A stretch of DNA of 64,000 nt from Drosophila persimilis (lineage: Eukaryota; Arthropoda; Insecta; Diptera; Drosophilidae): NCBI RefSeq assembly GCF_003286085.1, contig NW_020825313.1, positions 620,001 through 684,000 on the forward strand, read 5' to 3'. The translations under genes were made by a program, and so were the position numbers. Every line of letters begins with the position of its first letter. Position 1 is the first letter of the stretch. Positions 43,549 through 55,849 of this stretch are shown piece after piece. Under the pieces are notes generated by a model. That model made no database searches and was not told the DNA's origin. It worked only from the letters and a program-made list of their open reading frames with translations.

Positions 43549-44280
43549 GGTCACGAAGAGTACTCCCGTCAAGGGTGGGAGTTTGGTATGGGTGCAGAAA
43601 TTTGGGTTAGCTGGAATGGCTGCCGATCTGCCAGGGCCCTATGGGCGAAACAGAAACAAAACCACGAGGACCAAGAAAAAAAATCGAATTTATTCCTACA
43701 GTGCACTTTCCTCCGAATTTTCCACGGGGACACGAGTGTTGTTTTCTTTTTGCAGAAATTTGGGACGCACGGTTCAGAAAAACAATTGGTGGCGAGGCGT
43801 GGAAAATAGGCACTTTAAGAGAGGGTAGGTGCCCTGCCAGTTTTCTCGGCGCACGGCTATTAATTTCCCCCGATTTTCGAGAAGCACACACAGCACGGGA
43901 TTTTCAAAGTATTTTTTTTTGGTTTTTTTCAATTCTTGTCGAGGCGGAGACAATCCCCAGTTGAACCCATTCGAATTTTCAAAAAGAGAACGAACTTGTT
44001 ATTTTGGACTGCTTAAATAATTGCTAAAAGATCTAAACGCTTCGCTTCGAAAGCTCCTCTGCGATGCGCTGCACAGAACTTTGCGAAAGCTTAGCTCAGC
44101 TGTTCCCTAAATCGAGCATGCATTCACCCACCCCAACTATGCTATGATCTGCTAATCTAATTTGCCCAAGATTATTGCACTCGATATACCCGAGCACCAT
44201 AGCAATAGACTTTCCTGGATCTGGACTGTCTAGCCGAAACCGTTACACCTCCCGATAATTTGCCACCGTTAGACAGAATA

Positions 44281-44962
44281 TTAGCGGAAATCAGGATCTA
44301 ATGCCTTTCGCATTAAAGGTTCCTCTTTCTCGGCTCTGCAAATTTTCCAGAAGTTAGAAACAATTATCAAGTTTTTTCCGAACGCGACATTTAAGGAACT
44401 TAGGAGCCCATTTGGCATTACAATTTTGCTTGAATTTTTCAAAGGAAAAACTTCGGTGAAGTACTTCCTGACCTTCTCGGAACGACACAGGCTTTGCTTT
44501 TTTCGGATTTGCGCTAGATTGTCCGACCTAAATACCAGTAAATCGGGTTCTTCCAGCAAGTCTAACTCCTTCAGAAGCTTATTATCCGTCCCATGCGTGA
44601 GCATATCTAGGCCAAACAGGGCTCGACATGGTGAACAGCCTGAAGATTGATGTAAATTTGTTTCCATTGTCGTTAACGACAGTTTCAGGCAGCAGAAATT
44701 CTTGGACTATTACGGATGTAAATTTTTTTAGGGGGTATAGCCAATAGTATTTGCTGAAGTGATCTAAAACAATTAGCAAGCCGGCATATCCATTTTTGCA
44801 GCGTGGATAGGGTCCAAGCAGATGTATGTACAAATGGTCGACAAGTTTGAATATGGTTTCCCATGGCTGGTCGCAAAGTATAATTAGAGCTTTGAAAGCT
44901 TTGCAAACCTTACAACTGCGAATATACTCTCGAATATCTTTAGCTAAACCGGACCAAAACAA
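44281..44962 (-). pseudogene. Gypsy X integrase, copy 2
   Basis: Same as 39013-39694. The C-terminal frame (44667-44281) is open. Confidence 0.75.
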
Positions 44963-45643
44963 GCTTTTACGGTATTTTTCTATGATTTTTTTGCATGCCG
45001 GCTTGCGGACGTAGGATTGTCATGAGCTTGTTTAAGAACGTCGGTCTTCAATCGCTCGGGCACCCATAACTTCCAAATTCGTCTATTTTGCACAGCATTT
45101 TCATATACGTATTCGTTTCGAATGTACAGAAATTGGTCGATTATTTTCAGATCGGGCAGTTAAGCGGAATGTTTTATATACTGTGTTTTTAACTGTTGGT
45201 AGCTCTCATCCTGAAAGGCATCGGATTCGAGATCTACTCCAGGACTCATCTCTACTGAGGATACTTCAAGTTCATGTAATCGGGATAGAGCATCGGAGAC
45301 AATGTGATCTTTTCCTTTTCGAGCGATTTCGAGAATTTAAATTGCGGCAATCTAAAGATCCATCGAGCTAACCTTCCCACCACAACAGCAGAAGTCAATA
45401 CTGTTTTTATGAAGTCCATTGCGACTTGAGCTTCCGCGGTCAGAATTAACTTGTTTTTGTCAGAAAGAAGCTCTGTGATGTATCTACGATACCAGCCACA
45501 AACCCAAAGAAAGCCGCGAACCTGTTTTATGTTCCTTCGCGGAGGTCAGTTCAGCTTACAAGCTACTTTGGAGGGATCGGTGCAAATACCTCCCAAATAA
45601 TTTACGCTGGTGACACAGAAATGTATTTTTCAAAAATTCAGAG

Positions 45644-45928
45644 TCAGGTTGCTTTTCTGAACTGTTCAGAAACTGTTACCTTAAACTGGTATAAAGGCCT
45701 TTCCGGGACCGTAAAAGCAGTTGGTGACTTTGAATCCTTAGAGAGTTCGATCTGCCAATAAGCATCCTTTAGGTCCATCTTGTGTATGATATTTGCCTTG
45801 GGCAACCGGAAACCCTTACGGGTAACTTCATTAAGTCGTCGAGCATCGAGACACAGACGGACTTTGTTGGGCTTGAAAACCAGTCTCATTGGCGAACTCC
45901 AAGCACTGGAGTAATAGCACTGGTTCAA
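45644..45928 (-). pseudogene. Gypsy X RT N-terminal part, copy 2
   Basis: Same as 60646-60930, sharing with the right arm the base that differs from copy 1 near 45878. Confidence 0.75.
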
Positions 45929-46139
45929 TAACGCCTAGTTGTTCAAAAATAACTGCTTAGCAACCTCGAGTTGTTGGTTTTGCTGCAACTAAGGTAACGT
46001 AATGGGTCTGGTTCGGCTGCCACATCGTCCTTCGAGCTTATGTCGACAGCTGTAATTATGTCTGGGGCCATCGAAAAGGATCTCCAAAAATCGTGACCGA
46101 GAATTAGATTTTATTTCAGGGAAGGAATTATATATAACT

Positions 46140-46508
46140 TCATAGGTTTCTCAAAAGTTCGATACGGCATGATGACATTGAACACCCCCAGTATCTGTTG
46201 ACTGCTGGTCTATCTGCTGTTTTTGCATTGGCTTTTGTGAGTTTATATTCAGAAAGGGATGAAAAATCAGTCCGAGATACTTCAGCACCTATACAGCTTA
46301 TATCTGCGCCGGTGTCTAGCAGACCCTGTGCTGTTAGACCCAGAAAGGATACTTCGTCAAAACTGCGCATATCCTTGGGACTACTAATAATAGCGTAAAC
46401 TAACAGTCTACGGTTATTTTTAACATTAACATATTTAACATATTTTCTTAAACGCTGGGTTCGTTTTGGTACTTCATGTGGTTCTTCATTGAAAATTATT
46501 TTTCGCAC
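46140..46508 (-). pseudogene. Gypsy X aspartic protease, copy 2
   Basis: Open frame with the LLDTGADISCIG motif. Unlike copy 1 it is followed upstream by its native gag sequence. Confidence 0.75.
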
Positions 46509-46676
46509 CTCTAAATAATTATTTATCCATCCGTGATACGGTAAAAACCTACAACTCTTCTATACGATCATCTCCCTTTCCCTTATTTTATGACAACAAG
46601 AAGCCAAATTCTTCTTGTCGCGAGTTATGACAACAGGCAAGGCTAATTGTGGTTTTTCGGGGGCATCCGATTGTTG

Positions 46677-46847
46677 TTACCTTCCACAGCCGTAACAGAA
46701 TGTACGCCTATCTGCAAGACAATTTTCCCATACATGACCAAACTCTTCGCAATTCCAACAAGTGCGCTTAGCCGTCGAGCTTTGAATGGCCTCTATGTTA
46801 ATATCCTCATCCTTTTCTGGATCGCTTTCTGGACCGCTTTCATGCAT
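46677..46847 (-). pseudogene. Gypsy X gag zinc knuckle, left arm
   Basis: Mirror of 59727-59897. An (ATCTA)n-like run, TCTAATCTAATCTAATCTG, lies just upstream at 46847-46866. Confidence 0.7.
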
Positions 46848-47276
46848 CTAATCTAATCTAATCTGCTCAATTGACCGACTGAGCTAATGGACTGATATAA
46901 CATTTTGTGACGAGTTTCGGGAAGCAAATTTAATGCCAGATAACGAAGGATTCTCTGACGTTTTGTTTTCGAGATCGAATCAATTCCTTGTTTATAAACT
47001 CTGAAGATAGTCTTTATTTATTTTATTTATTGTTGTCTAAGAGCTTGACAAAATGCCGAACAAATGATATGATCCACTCCTGCTTGTGGTATTGCCAATC
47101 GCGTGCTTGCCAACCAGCAAGATGTGCAAATGTTTGCAAAGGCCGAAAAAATCGCTATCCAAAGTTTCATCTTGTAACGAACCATAAAATGGGTGCTGCA
47201 GGACATTACAGCGCGGGATCGAAGCCACTTAATTTTGTATTACATTAACATACCTTTGTTTAGATCTAAGAACACC

Positions 47277-47606
47277 TCACAAATGTTCCATTTGGCTTAA
47301 AGAAATTTCAAGATTTCCTCCAAGCTGCTGTTCGCCAGCAATTCTTCTGTTCTCCCAATTCCATAGTGTGGAAGGGGCCTCTGCAGCGGGTTGCTTTACC
47401 CTCCGTATGGTTATGGTAGTGTACCTGCTGTTCGGCCCGGCTTCCCACCTCTCCTTTCGTTCGGTCAGCTCCGCTGCGGCGGCGACCACAGGTTTACTCG
47501 TGTTCTGCTGAGGGGCCAACACGAGGGCCCTTGACACAGCCTTCCGCTGCTCTCTCATCGACCATCCGGATTCCGGCGAGAAAACCGGTGGTCCGCCCAC
47601 TTCCAC
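47277..47606 (-). pseudogene. Gypsy X gag middle segment, left arm
   Basis: Mirror of 58784-59113, with one substitution (IRR preceded by Thr-Ile-Thr here, Thr-Ile-Ala in the right arm). Confidence 0.5.
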
Positions 47607-48319
47607 TCACTACTTTGCAACGTTTCGCGAAGCCAACAGCCAACCCCATGCTGACACTTTATTCCCCACACTTACTCGTAAGCTCCGAACACATAGATAC
47701 CGATAAGATAGCGATCGCCGAGCGAAATTCCTTTGACGTTGTCCCGCGTGCCAATCTTACCCTCCTTAGAATAATTCACAAAAATCTTTCGGGGCACGAC
47801 GACAGCAAAGAAAATATCAAATAAATAAATCGTATCATTATAAAGTCAAAAATCAATTCCGAGCTAGTCATTCTAGGGTCCCGTCACAACAAGTCTTCGC
47901 CCGATCGACTATCCGACAGTCACCAGGCGGGTGACTTTTTGCTCGAGCCCTTTGGATATGACTCTGGCAACGGTGCGCTCAATTATCTGTTGGAGGACAT
48001 TCAAGTCCAAGCCCTGGTTTGGCTAGAGTGAGCAGCGACATTGGCTAATGGAGCTTCAGTCTGGTTGGAGCTATGGCTAGCATCCAATCCCGACAAACAC
48101 CCCACTTTAGGACCTGAAGATCGCCTTGCAGGAGCTGCTTTTTGGCTGGTGATTGAATTCTTTTCGAACGAGGGCCAACTCGGTGGTCCGTTCGACCAGG
48201 ACTAAACCTACAGTTGGAATTTGGCCCAATTGGGTATTGTTTCCATTTCCCTCTGCTATCTATCCTGTCTCTGGCTGACCATGTCCATTACCCGGGTCTG
48301 TGCTACCTCCAAAGCTTTT

Positions 48320-48613
48320 TCAAGTATGAGTAGTAATTCCCGAGCGACCTGGTAATTCTGTTGGTTCCGGCTGCTGCTTGTTTGGAGAACAATTGCCAAC
48401 AGCTAGTTTTACTTTAGATAACGCACATACCCAACTACAATTCGGACAATTATCGTAATGAGGGAACCATTCTTCCAGACATGCTTTATAGAAAACGTGA
48501 TTGCAAGGAGTACAAAAACACGGCTGAGTATTGGACATTTCGGAGCAACAAATGCCACGAAAGTTTTCCGAACCCAGCGGATTGTTTCGCTGAGGACTAT
48601 GTCGTAAACGCAT
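48320..48613 (-). pseudogene. Gypsy X RING-like gag segment, left arm
   Basis: Identical by eye to 57777-58070 on the other strand; see that entry for the motif. Confidence 0.55.
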
Positions 48614-49431
48614 GTCGTCGGACGATAGTTGACTGCAATAGGCGGGATAGTATTAGATCTTGTATTTAAAGTATATCGATAAAGGTGAATTTCTAGCCAC
48701 AAGTATACGGGCATACTGTCGGCTACCATGAGATGCCGCCATAGTTTTAAGCTTCACTTTTCACTGTCACGTGGTTAAAGCAGGGGGGTACACTGCGATA
48801 AGATTATTTGGCAATATTGTACTAGGTTATGTGTCGATATACTTTATAGAATAAAACAGACCAGCACAGCTCGGCCCTGGCACCGGCACTGGACAAGAAC
48901 TTGTGGTAATAACTGCTAGAGCTGTTAAAGGCAACTCCGCGGGACCACCGACAACACATATTTTATAATTTTTCTTTTCCATATTCTAAATTGCTTCCTA
49001 TGGTGACATTTTATTGGTGACATAATAAGATAGGGATAGGACTTGCCGTCGTCCTTGCCGTTGCAGTAATGCCCGCCAATTCAACGGTATGAGTGCAACC
49101 AAATCTGGGACCGTAATATCTGTGCTTCCATGACCCGTTCAGGGACAGTCTGTTCTGATATCTGGCCTAAACCAAATATGCAATATACTCTGCAATTATA
49201 TGTAACCGTATGCTCCGCTCAAAGTGGAAGAATTCTTAATCAATTTCACAATTAAATTTATTGAAGCTAAAATCCTCTTAATTAACTGAATTAATATCGC
49301 TTGTTCGGTAAAAAAAAAGAAACAGAATCCGTAATATTCTGAAATTTTATCCTACCGATGGTAAGATCTTTCGCAGAAAACTAAAGTCAGCATTAAGCAT
49401 TTGAATACAAACGAGCAAAAGATAGGAGCTT

Positions 49432-49870
49432 GCCCCACGTTGGGCGTCAAAAATGTATGCAACAACGTTCGTTTGACCGCGTCTTGACTCCTACTACATA
49501 AACTTAAGAAAATAGAATCCAGTGACTCTACGGGATCTAACTCCGAAAACAACAATGTGCCTATTCCGAGCATACACGAAAACTAAACGGCACAATCATA
49601 CCCAGGGCGTACCCGAAGGTATTCCAAAAATATCGAGATGAGATGGTAACCCCCACGATTCTGTACCCACCTTTCCATGATTTCCAGTTGTGAGAAGGTT
49701 CTGGAAATCTCAATAATTCTCATCCTACCCCATTACATCACCATGCCACTAGGAAATTCAAGGTCTATTCCATATTCATTGCTAGTATAACTTCAGTATA
49801 TTTTTCGGTACTTAAAACTAGGCATTTTGCCACATAATCAGGAAAAACTAGCAAACCCAAGTTTCCCTAC
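49432..49870 (-). repeat. Gypsy X LTR b and PBS, left arm
   Basis: Mirror of 56520-56958. PBS-like TGACGCCCAACGTGGGGC is at 49449-49432 on minus. Confidence 0.6.
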
Positions 49871-49996
49871 CGAAAAAAACACAAGTATTATTTTAATTTC
49901 ATTAATGAATGAGAGAAAAGGTGGCACGAGCCAATAGCTGATCTTATTGCTAAAGTAACCAATAGTTTTTTTACTGTTACTGTAAAATTTCTCCTT

Positions 49997-50540
49997 GTGC
50001 CCACGTTGGGAACCAAAAATTTTTGTGGTATATCGCTATGTATATGTACGTCAGCAGGGGATGGATCGACTCGGATGTCGACGTCACTGCCGGCTGGGAT
50101 TCTCTGGTTCCGTTGTCATTCGGTAACTTGGGGAGGGGGGATTCGTTTGAAGGCGTCGCGACTCTTACTATATAAACTTAAAAATAGAATCTCAAATATA
50201 ACTTTAAAAGGAGCTAACTCCAAAAACAACAATATGCCTATTCCTAGCATACACGGAAAATAAACGGCACAATCATACATAAGGCATACCAGAAGGTACT
50301 AGGTGCTTTCGTCTGTCGGTTCCAAAAAGATCGTCGGCGTGAGGTCTTGAGATGGTAGTCGACCCACACGGTTCTTTACCCACCCTTCCATGATTTCCAG
50401 TTGTGAGAATTTTCAATTCTCACCGAAATTATAAGTCTATTCCTTATTCATTGCTAACATAACTTCAGTATATTTTTCGGTACTAACTACGACATAATCA
50501 TAAAACAACTAGCAAACACAAATCTTCCTACCAAATCTTA
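49997..50540 (-). repeat. LTR-like copy a with degenerate PBS, left arm
   Basis: Mirror of 55850-56393; the PBS-like TGGTTCCCAACGTGGGCAC is at 50015-49997. Confidence 0.5.
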
Positions 50541-50834
50541 CAAAAGTATTTATTTTCGAATATTATGAAAATCAATGAGGGAAAACAAAATTAATGAGGA
50601 TAGAAATGTTGCTTAATCAATAAACGATAAAGGGAAAAATTAGAAACATATGTATATGTAAACGATAGGGTTTTAAACGATATGTATGTTAATTGGATAT
50701 ATCGAAATAATAAAACTAATATTTATAGAGAAAAAACAAAAAAATGATCAGCATCATTTGAAGTCAGATCAGCAATCCGCAATCTAAATCCAAAACTAAA
50801 TTAATTTTTTTGTTGGTCAGTGTCTGCTAAGCTC

Positions 50835-51545
50835 GTTGTCGCGTTGCCGTTCCGTGACCCAGATCGTCTCGGATCCGAGACTGGGGTGTTCCAGGTCGAT
50901 TGCCCTGACTCAGTCTTTGCGAAACGAAAATCGTTTAAAAGAGACGCTACCTTACAAAAGCAATACGACTCCGTGATCCAAGAATACCTAGACCTTAATC
51001 ACATGACAGAAGTTCCTCCGAATCATGGGTCCTCAACTTACTACCTTCCGCACCACGCTGTCTTCAAGCCTGAGAGCACTACCACGAAGGTCCGCGTGGT
51101 ATTTAACGCATCCAGCCCTTCGACCAACGGAGTGAGCTTGAATGATCTTCTGCACGCCGGCCCGGTCCTCCAATCAGACTTAACCCCTCAGATCCTGAAG
51201 TGGCGCTACTACAGGTACGTCTTCAATGCTGACATCACCAAGATGTATTGGCAGATTTTGGTAGATCCGAAGCACACCCCCTTCCAGCGAATATTGTTTC
51301 GCAACAAGGAGGGCGAGAAACGCGACTACGAGTTGCAAACTGTTACCTTTGGAGTCAATTGTGCTCCCTTTCTCGCCATCCGGGTGTTGCAACGGCTTGC
51401 AGACGATGTCCAGTCCCGATTCCCGAGAGCCAGTCACATCATTCGGTCCTGTATGTATGTCGACGACGTCCTAGCGGGAGCAGACTCTCCCACTGAGGCT
51501 CAACTAGCTATCCGCGAGTTACAGGCCGCCCTGATAGCGGGATAG
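50835..51545 (+). pseudogene. BEL D reverse transcriptase, first part
   Basis: This spacer sequence begins inside RT (LVVALPFRDPDRLG) at the end of the left arm. It is very close to BEL C but without the FQRI stop, and it runs through ADITKMYWQILVDP, TVTFGVNCAPFLAIRVLQRL and SCMYVDDVLAGADSPTEAQL (YVDD intact). One inserted and one deleted base put about 25 codons near 50880-50945 out of frame before the normal frame returns. The frame is cut at 51545 by a CR1 LINE. Confidence 0.85.
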
Positions 51546-51559
51546 CCTGATCCCTGATC

Positions 51560-52503
51560 CCAGGGATGGGATAGCGGATAACTTTGCTATACCTCTATAA
51601 TTTTTTGCATCAGACTTGCTACCTTTTTTATAGAGAGGAATTATAAACGATTCCTTCCAGATTGGGGGGAAGCAAGAGGAATCAATGGACAGGGTGAATA
51701 GTTTAAGTAAAGGTCCACACAGAGCCTCGGCGCAGTACCTGAGTACACAACCTGGAACCCCGTCTGGACCCGGTGAAAACACCGGCTTAACTAGTCGAAG
51801 ATCATGAGGGAACATTCAATCAACAAGAGACTGAAAATGCCGTTCGACCTCGGTAAACCGTATGGGTACGGTTGACCAGAGTAGCTTTCCTCAGAATAGG
51901 TGGTTTGGAAAAACTGGGCAAAAAGATCGGCAATTGCCTGGCTATCTCCCTGGCATAAGATAAGTTAAATTTCTCCACCTTTAAACCCACGGCTTTTATT
52001 TTGCTTTGAATAAAAGCAATTACATCATTAGATGTGAGGTCAGGGGCCAGCCGTGAAACAAAAACTTGTCGTTTTGGTGGGACTCCCACCAGTGGTTTAG
52101 TCACCACAGGCCTAGTACCTGTGGTGGCAATATCCGGAGGTCCGGAACGTCTATATACTGGTGGGATCGGGATAGACGGGACAACTAGCAGCAGTTTTAA
52201 ACCGCTAAACTGAGCCTCCATGGCTAGGAGCCGATCGTATTGGTTTTTAAAACCAACGGTCAGCTCCTTAAAGCCACTCCGCGTCTGCCTCATAAAAGCA
52301 TCCATGTCTTTCTCCACCGCACGGCATGCCTCGCAACTGTAGTGCAAACCATTACGCTTTGAAATGGCATCACTCAAAAGGCCATAAAATCCAGTGCATT
52401 TTGCGTGCACTACGCTGTCGCAGAGCCAGCAGGGGATAATCGGCTGATCGTGGGTGATCTGCTTATTGCATGATTTTTTGGCACATTCAACAGAAAACTC
52501 CAT
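51560..52503 (-). mobile_element. CR1-like LINE with ORF1 PHD finger, internally and 3' deleted
   Basis: ORF1 starts at ATG 52503 (MEFSVECAKKSCNKQI). Its N-terminus is a C4HC3 PHD-type zinc finger: CAKKSC, PCWLC, HAKC and CEAC over residues 7-55. A coiled stretch and the block RQVFVSRLAPDLTSNDVIAF follow. Near 51960 the sequence jumps to late ORF2 (AIADLFAQFFQTTYSEESYS), deleting the rest of ORF1 and the endonuclease. RT begins (WKESFIIPLYKKGSKSDAKN) and the element ends at AIP near 51560 without its normal 3' end. It splits BEL D. Confidence 0.8.
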
Positions 52504-53008
52504 ATTAAAAATGTTGAACAACAAATTAAAATTAAAATCAAATAATATTTCGAAACAAATGGCTATCAAACCAGTGTGCCAGACAAACTCTAATAGGAGG
52601 AGAGGAGAACAGTTGCAGCAGCAGCTAATGAGATAGAGAGAGCTACTGAACAGAAAGTTACGAGAGCGAGAGAGAAAGAACAGTTATTTAAGTTTAGGTG
52701 AAAGGGAGAGAGTGATAACACAACAAAAGCCGAGGGCGGACTGCAATGCAATGTAATGCGTACTCACTCACTGCAACAACACAAACACAAGCACAAGCCG
52801 ACGCCGAAAAATAAAATGTTAAATAATGATTTCACACAAATCAAAAGGCATGCACTCGCGTAAATGAATAGGTTTCCAGATTGTTGTCTGGTTAGGAAGT
52901 TAAATAGAATTTATTTAGGAAAACACCGGATGTTTATTCAAAACAAAAGGAAAAAATGCGGAGCGCAAAACAAAAACGCGTCTGATCACTACGAAAGAGA
53001 ACGGACAA
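52504..53008. other. LINE 5' UTR or unrelated insert
   Basis: On minus this is upstream of the CR1 ORF1 start. 52574-52715 resembles 29604-29735 on plus, with GAGAGAGA-rich segments. It ends where BEL D resumes at about 53009. Confidence 0.4.
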
Positions 53009-54082
53009 TGACCGCATATACGGCATCCTATACCAAGCGAGCGGTGCTTTCCCAGATAGCAAGGTTGTTCGACCCTGCGGGCTGGTTGGCTCCTTTCATT
53101 GTCCTGTCACAGATCTTCCTGCAAGAGATCTGGTTGCAAGAAGTGGGATGGGACGAAGATCATCCGACCGAGATGCGTCAGAGCTGGCAGAGTTTTCTGC
53201 AGAGCTACTCCGCTCTCGACCAGATCCGCATTCCAAGGTGGGTTGGCTCCGAACCATCTGTAAGGGTCGAGCATCACGGATTTTGCGATGCGTCCGAAAA
53301 GGCGTACGGTGCGGCGATCTACGTACGCATCGAGACTGACCACCTGGTCAAGGTGCTGTTGCACACCGCGAAAACACGAGTCGCACCCGTTAAGACTGTA
53401 TCGCTCCCCCGGCGCCGTGCTACTGTCCGAAATGGCGACGGCTATCCTGCCAAATATGCCAAGCGCACCTACAACCTGTTACTTCTGGACAGATTCCGCT
53501 ATAGTCCTGTCCTGGCTGAAAAAGCCTGCTTGCCACTGGACTACCTTCGTGGCCAACCGAGTGGCCAGAAATTCCGAAGCCACCGAGGTCGAGAATTGGG
53601 GTCACGTTCCGTCCGCACAAAATCCCGCCGACCTCGCTAGCAGGGGCGTATCCTTACAGGAGCTCATCGAGAACCAACTCTGGTGGCACGGACCAGCGTG
53701 GTTGCAAGGGCCCCGGCATCAATGGCCAGCCCAAGGCGGGGACGATCCCGTGATAACCCTCGAGCAACGTGCTATGAAGGTTCATTTTGCACCGAGCCCA
53801 TCCGAAGACTTTCTCGATCGGTTCTCCAATCTGGAGAGAGCTCTGCGAGTCCGTGCTTGTGTCCTTCGCTTCACAAAACGCTGCCGGAAGCTGGTCAGCG
53901 GACAAGAGGACCACCTTGCCAGCGAAGACATTACCGAAGCTGAGCGCACTCTTATTCTAGAGACTCAGCGCAGGGAATACTCCCAAGTGTATCACTGCCT
54001 AAGCGAGAAGCGGCCAGTGCCAAGGTCAAGTTCTATCCTTAATTTGAGCCCGTTCCTAGACCAACATGGGCTCATAAGAGCA
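53009..54082 (+). pseudogene. BEL D RNase H and linker
   Basis: TMTAYTASYTKRAVLSQIAR, LFDPAGWLAPFIVLSQIFLQ and VEHHGFCDASEKAYGAAIYV (RNase H Asp) lie in one frame. After a shift near 53390 the second frame gives YFWTDSAIVLSWLKKPACHW (Asp) and VPSAQNPADLASRGV. About 60 residues between the RT segment at 51545 and this point are missing, so the LINE insertion was accompanied or followed by deletion. Confidence 0.8.
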
Positions 54083-55179
54083 TGTGGCCGTATCGCAACT
54101 TCTACCTTTCTGAAGTACGACGAACGGCATCCCATTATTCTGCCGTACCGCTGCCGGCTATCCCGCCTTCCTTCGCAATTCACCCACCGGATAACTCTTC
54201 ATGGCGGGAACCAACTAATGGTGCGACTTATCCGATCCACGTTCTGGATTCCCAAGGTTCAGAAACTCATGAAGGGGGTGGTAAACTCCTGCAAGGTATG
54301 CGTCATCCACAGACAGAAGTTGCAAGCCCAAATGATGGGTTATCTTCCCACGGAACGAACGTCCTTTTCCAGACCGTTCGCGGAACCGGAATTGACTACG
54401 CGGGTCCCTTCGAAATACGGAATTACACAGGCAGAGCGTGCCTGATAACCAAGGGGTATGTGTGTGTGTTCGTGTGTTTTTCCACGAAGGCGATCCATTT
54501 GGAGTCCACGTCGGGGTGTCCGCAGCATATTCACTCCGACAATGGCAAAACTTTCGTTGGTGCCGCCAAGGTGCTTTCCCGTGACTTCCTAGAAGCATTC
54601 AAGGGCTCGATAGCTGATGCGTACAGCCATCACCGGGTTTCGTGGCGTTTTATCCTACCAGGAGCTCCACACATGGGAGGTCTGTGGGAAGCCGGGGTGA
54701 GGAGTTTCAAAAATCTCTTCTACAAAGCCACGTCCACTCGTAAGTACACTTTCGAAGAGCTTTCCCCGCTTCTCGCAAAGATCGAAGCATGCCTTAATTC
54801 CAGGCCGATTTCGCCGATGTCCGAAGATTCAACTGAGTTGCTGGCCCTTACTCCCGGGCACTTCCTTACCGGGGGACCCTTGATGTCTACGACCGAACCC
54901 GAAATAAAGGGTGACCTTAAAACAATAATCAATCGATGGCAGCATTTAAAGGCCCTCACCCAACAGTTTTGCCAGCGGTGGAAAGGGGAATACCTCAAAG
55001 AGCTCCACAAGCGCACTAAGCGGCAGACGCCGACGCCAAACCTCCAGGTTGTGGATATGAATGTCGTCAAAGAAGACAACCTGCCCTCCAATGAATGGCG
55101 GCTCGGGAGAGTCCAGTCCCTGTATCCCGGCGCTGACGATAGAGTCCGTGGGGTAGATATCCGTACTTCCCGCTACTAG
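54083..55179 (+). pseudogene. BEL D integrase
   Basis: The zinc domain reads THRITLHGGNQLMVRLIRST and NSCKVCVIHRQK (HHCC, near 54185-54315). After a frameshift near 54370 the core gives GTGIDYAGPF (Asp), QHIHSDNGKTFVGA (Asp) and GAPHMGGLWEAGVRSFKNLF (Glu), so the DDE triad is present. About 18 residues between HLESTSG and CPQH are missing. The C-terminal part includes CLNSRPISPMSE, LLALTPGHFLTGG and INRWQHLKALTQQFCQRWKG, ending DIRTSRY-stop. It is the most complete BEL integrase in the window but still broken. Confidence 0.85.
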
Positions 55180-55555
55180 GAGGTTTCTCTGGATCATCCA
55201 TATCGTCGTTGGAGACTTAAACTTCGCCCGCCCCACTACAAACACTATTCGTATGTAAATTTCATTCACCTCCGCGTCACAGTCATGACTCGAAAGCACC
55301 GCCACCAAAATTTAATTAATTTTGTCTGTTGGAAAAAAAAAAAATAAATAATACTAGTAAAAAATATAAAACTTCCTAAATGAAGCTGTAAGTGACCTAA
55401 TATCTATTTTGCCTTTGCGCCGGTATTCGCATAATTCGAAAAGGCATGCGCAAACGGCCGACCATTGATGCTAAGAGAGTGCAGCGTTTTCATTCAAAAT
55501 TTAAAACTTTTAGTTCTCGTAGTTGCCAATTCCGCTCCAATTCTCCAATGCATTG
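55180..55555. other. 3' flank of BEL D, unassigned
   Basis: 55172-55240 matches 33236-33294. The remainder, with TGTCTGTTGG at 55323 and a poly-A run, may be a decayed LTR, but no partner was found. Confidence 0.4.
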
Positions 55556-55558
55556 GAG
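55543..55558. repeat. Perfect 16-bp palindrome at the inverted-repeat boundary
   Basis: CTCCAATGCATTGGAG. The last three bases are already within the right arm (arm limit 55556). Confidence 0.85.
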
Positions 55559-55849
55559 CTTAGCAGACACTGACCAACAAAAAAATTAATTTAGTTTTGG
55601 ATTTAGATTGCGGATTGCTGATCTGACTTCAAATGATGCTGATCATTTTTTTGTTTTTTCTCTATAAATATTAGTTTTATTATTTCGATATATCCAATTA
55701 ACATACATATCGTTTAAAACCCTATCGTTTACATATACATATGTTTCTAATTTTTCCCTTTATCGTTTATTGATTAAGCAACATTTCTATCCTCATTAAT
55801 TTTGTTTTCCCTCATTGATTTTCATAATATTCGAAAATAAATACTTTTG

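Larger units (their letters stand above)
41261..46527. repeat. Tandem segmental duplication, copy 2
   Basis: Matches 35993-41260 base for base apart from about five substitutions. At about 46527 it leaves the copy 1 sequence and continues into the 5' part of gypsy X, which is the original arrangement. Confidence 0.92.
42574..50834. repeat. Left arm of the large inverted repeat
   Basis: Position p here pairs with 106574-p for p up to about 47226 and with 106390-p beyond, the 184-base offset coming from two extra 92-bp units in the right arm. Pairing ends at 50834/55556. I noticed about ten single-base differences over more than 8 kb. The outer end may extend further left, but its partner lies beyond the window. 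Confidence 0.92.
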
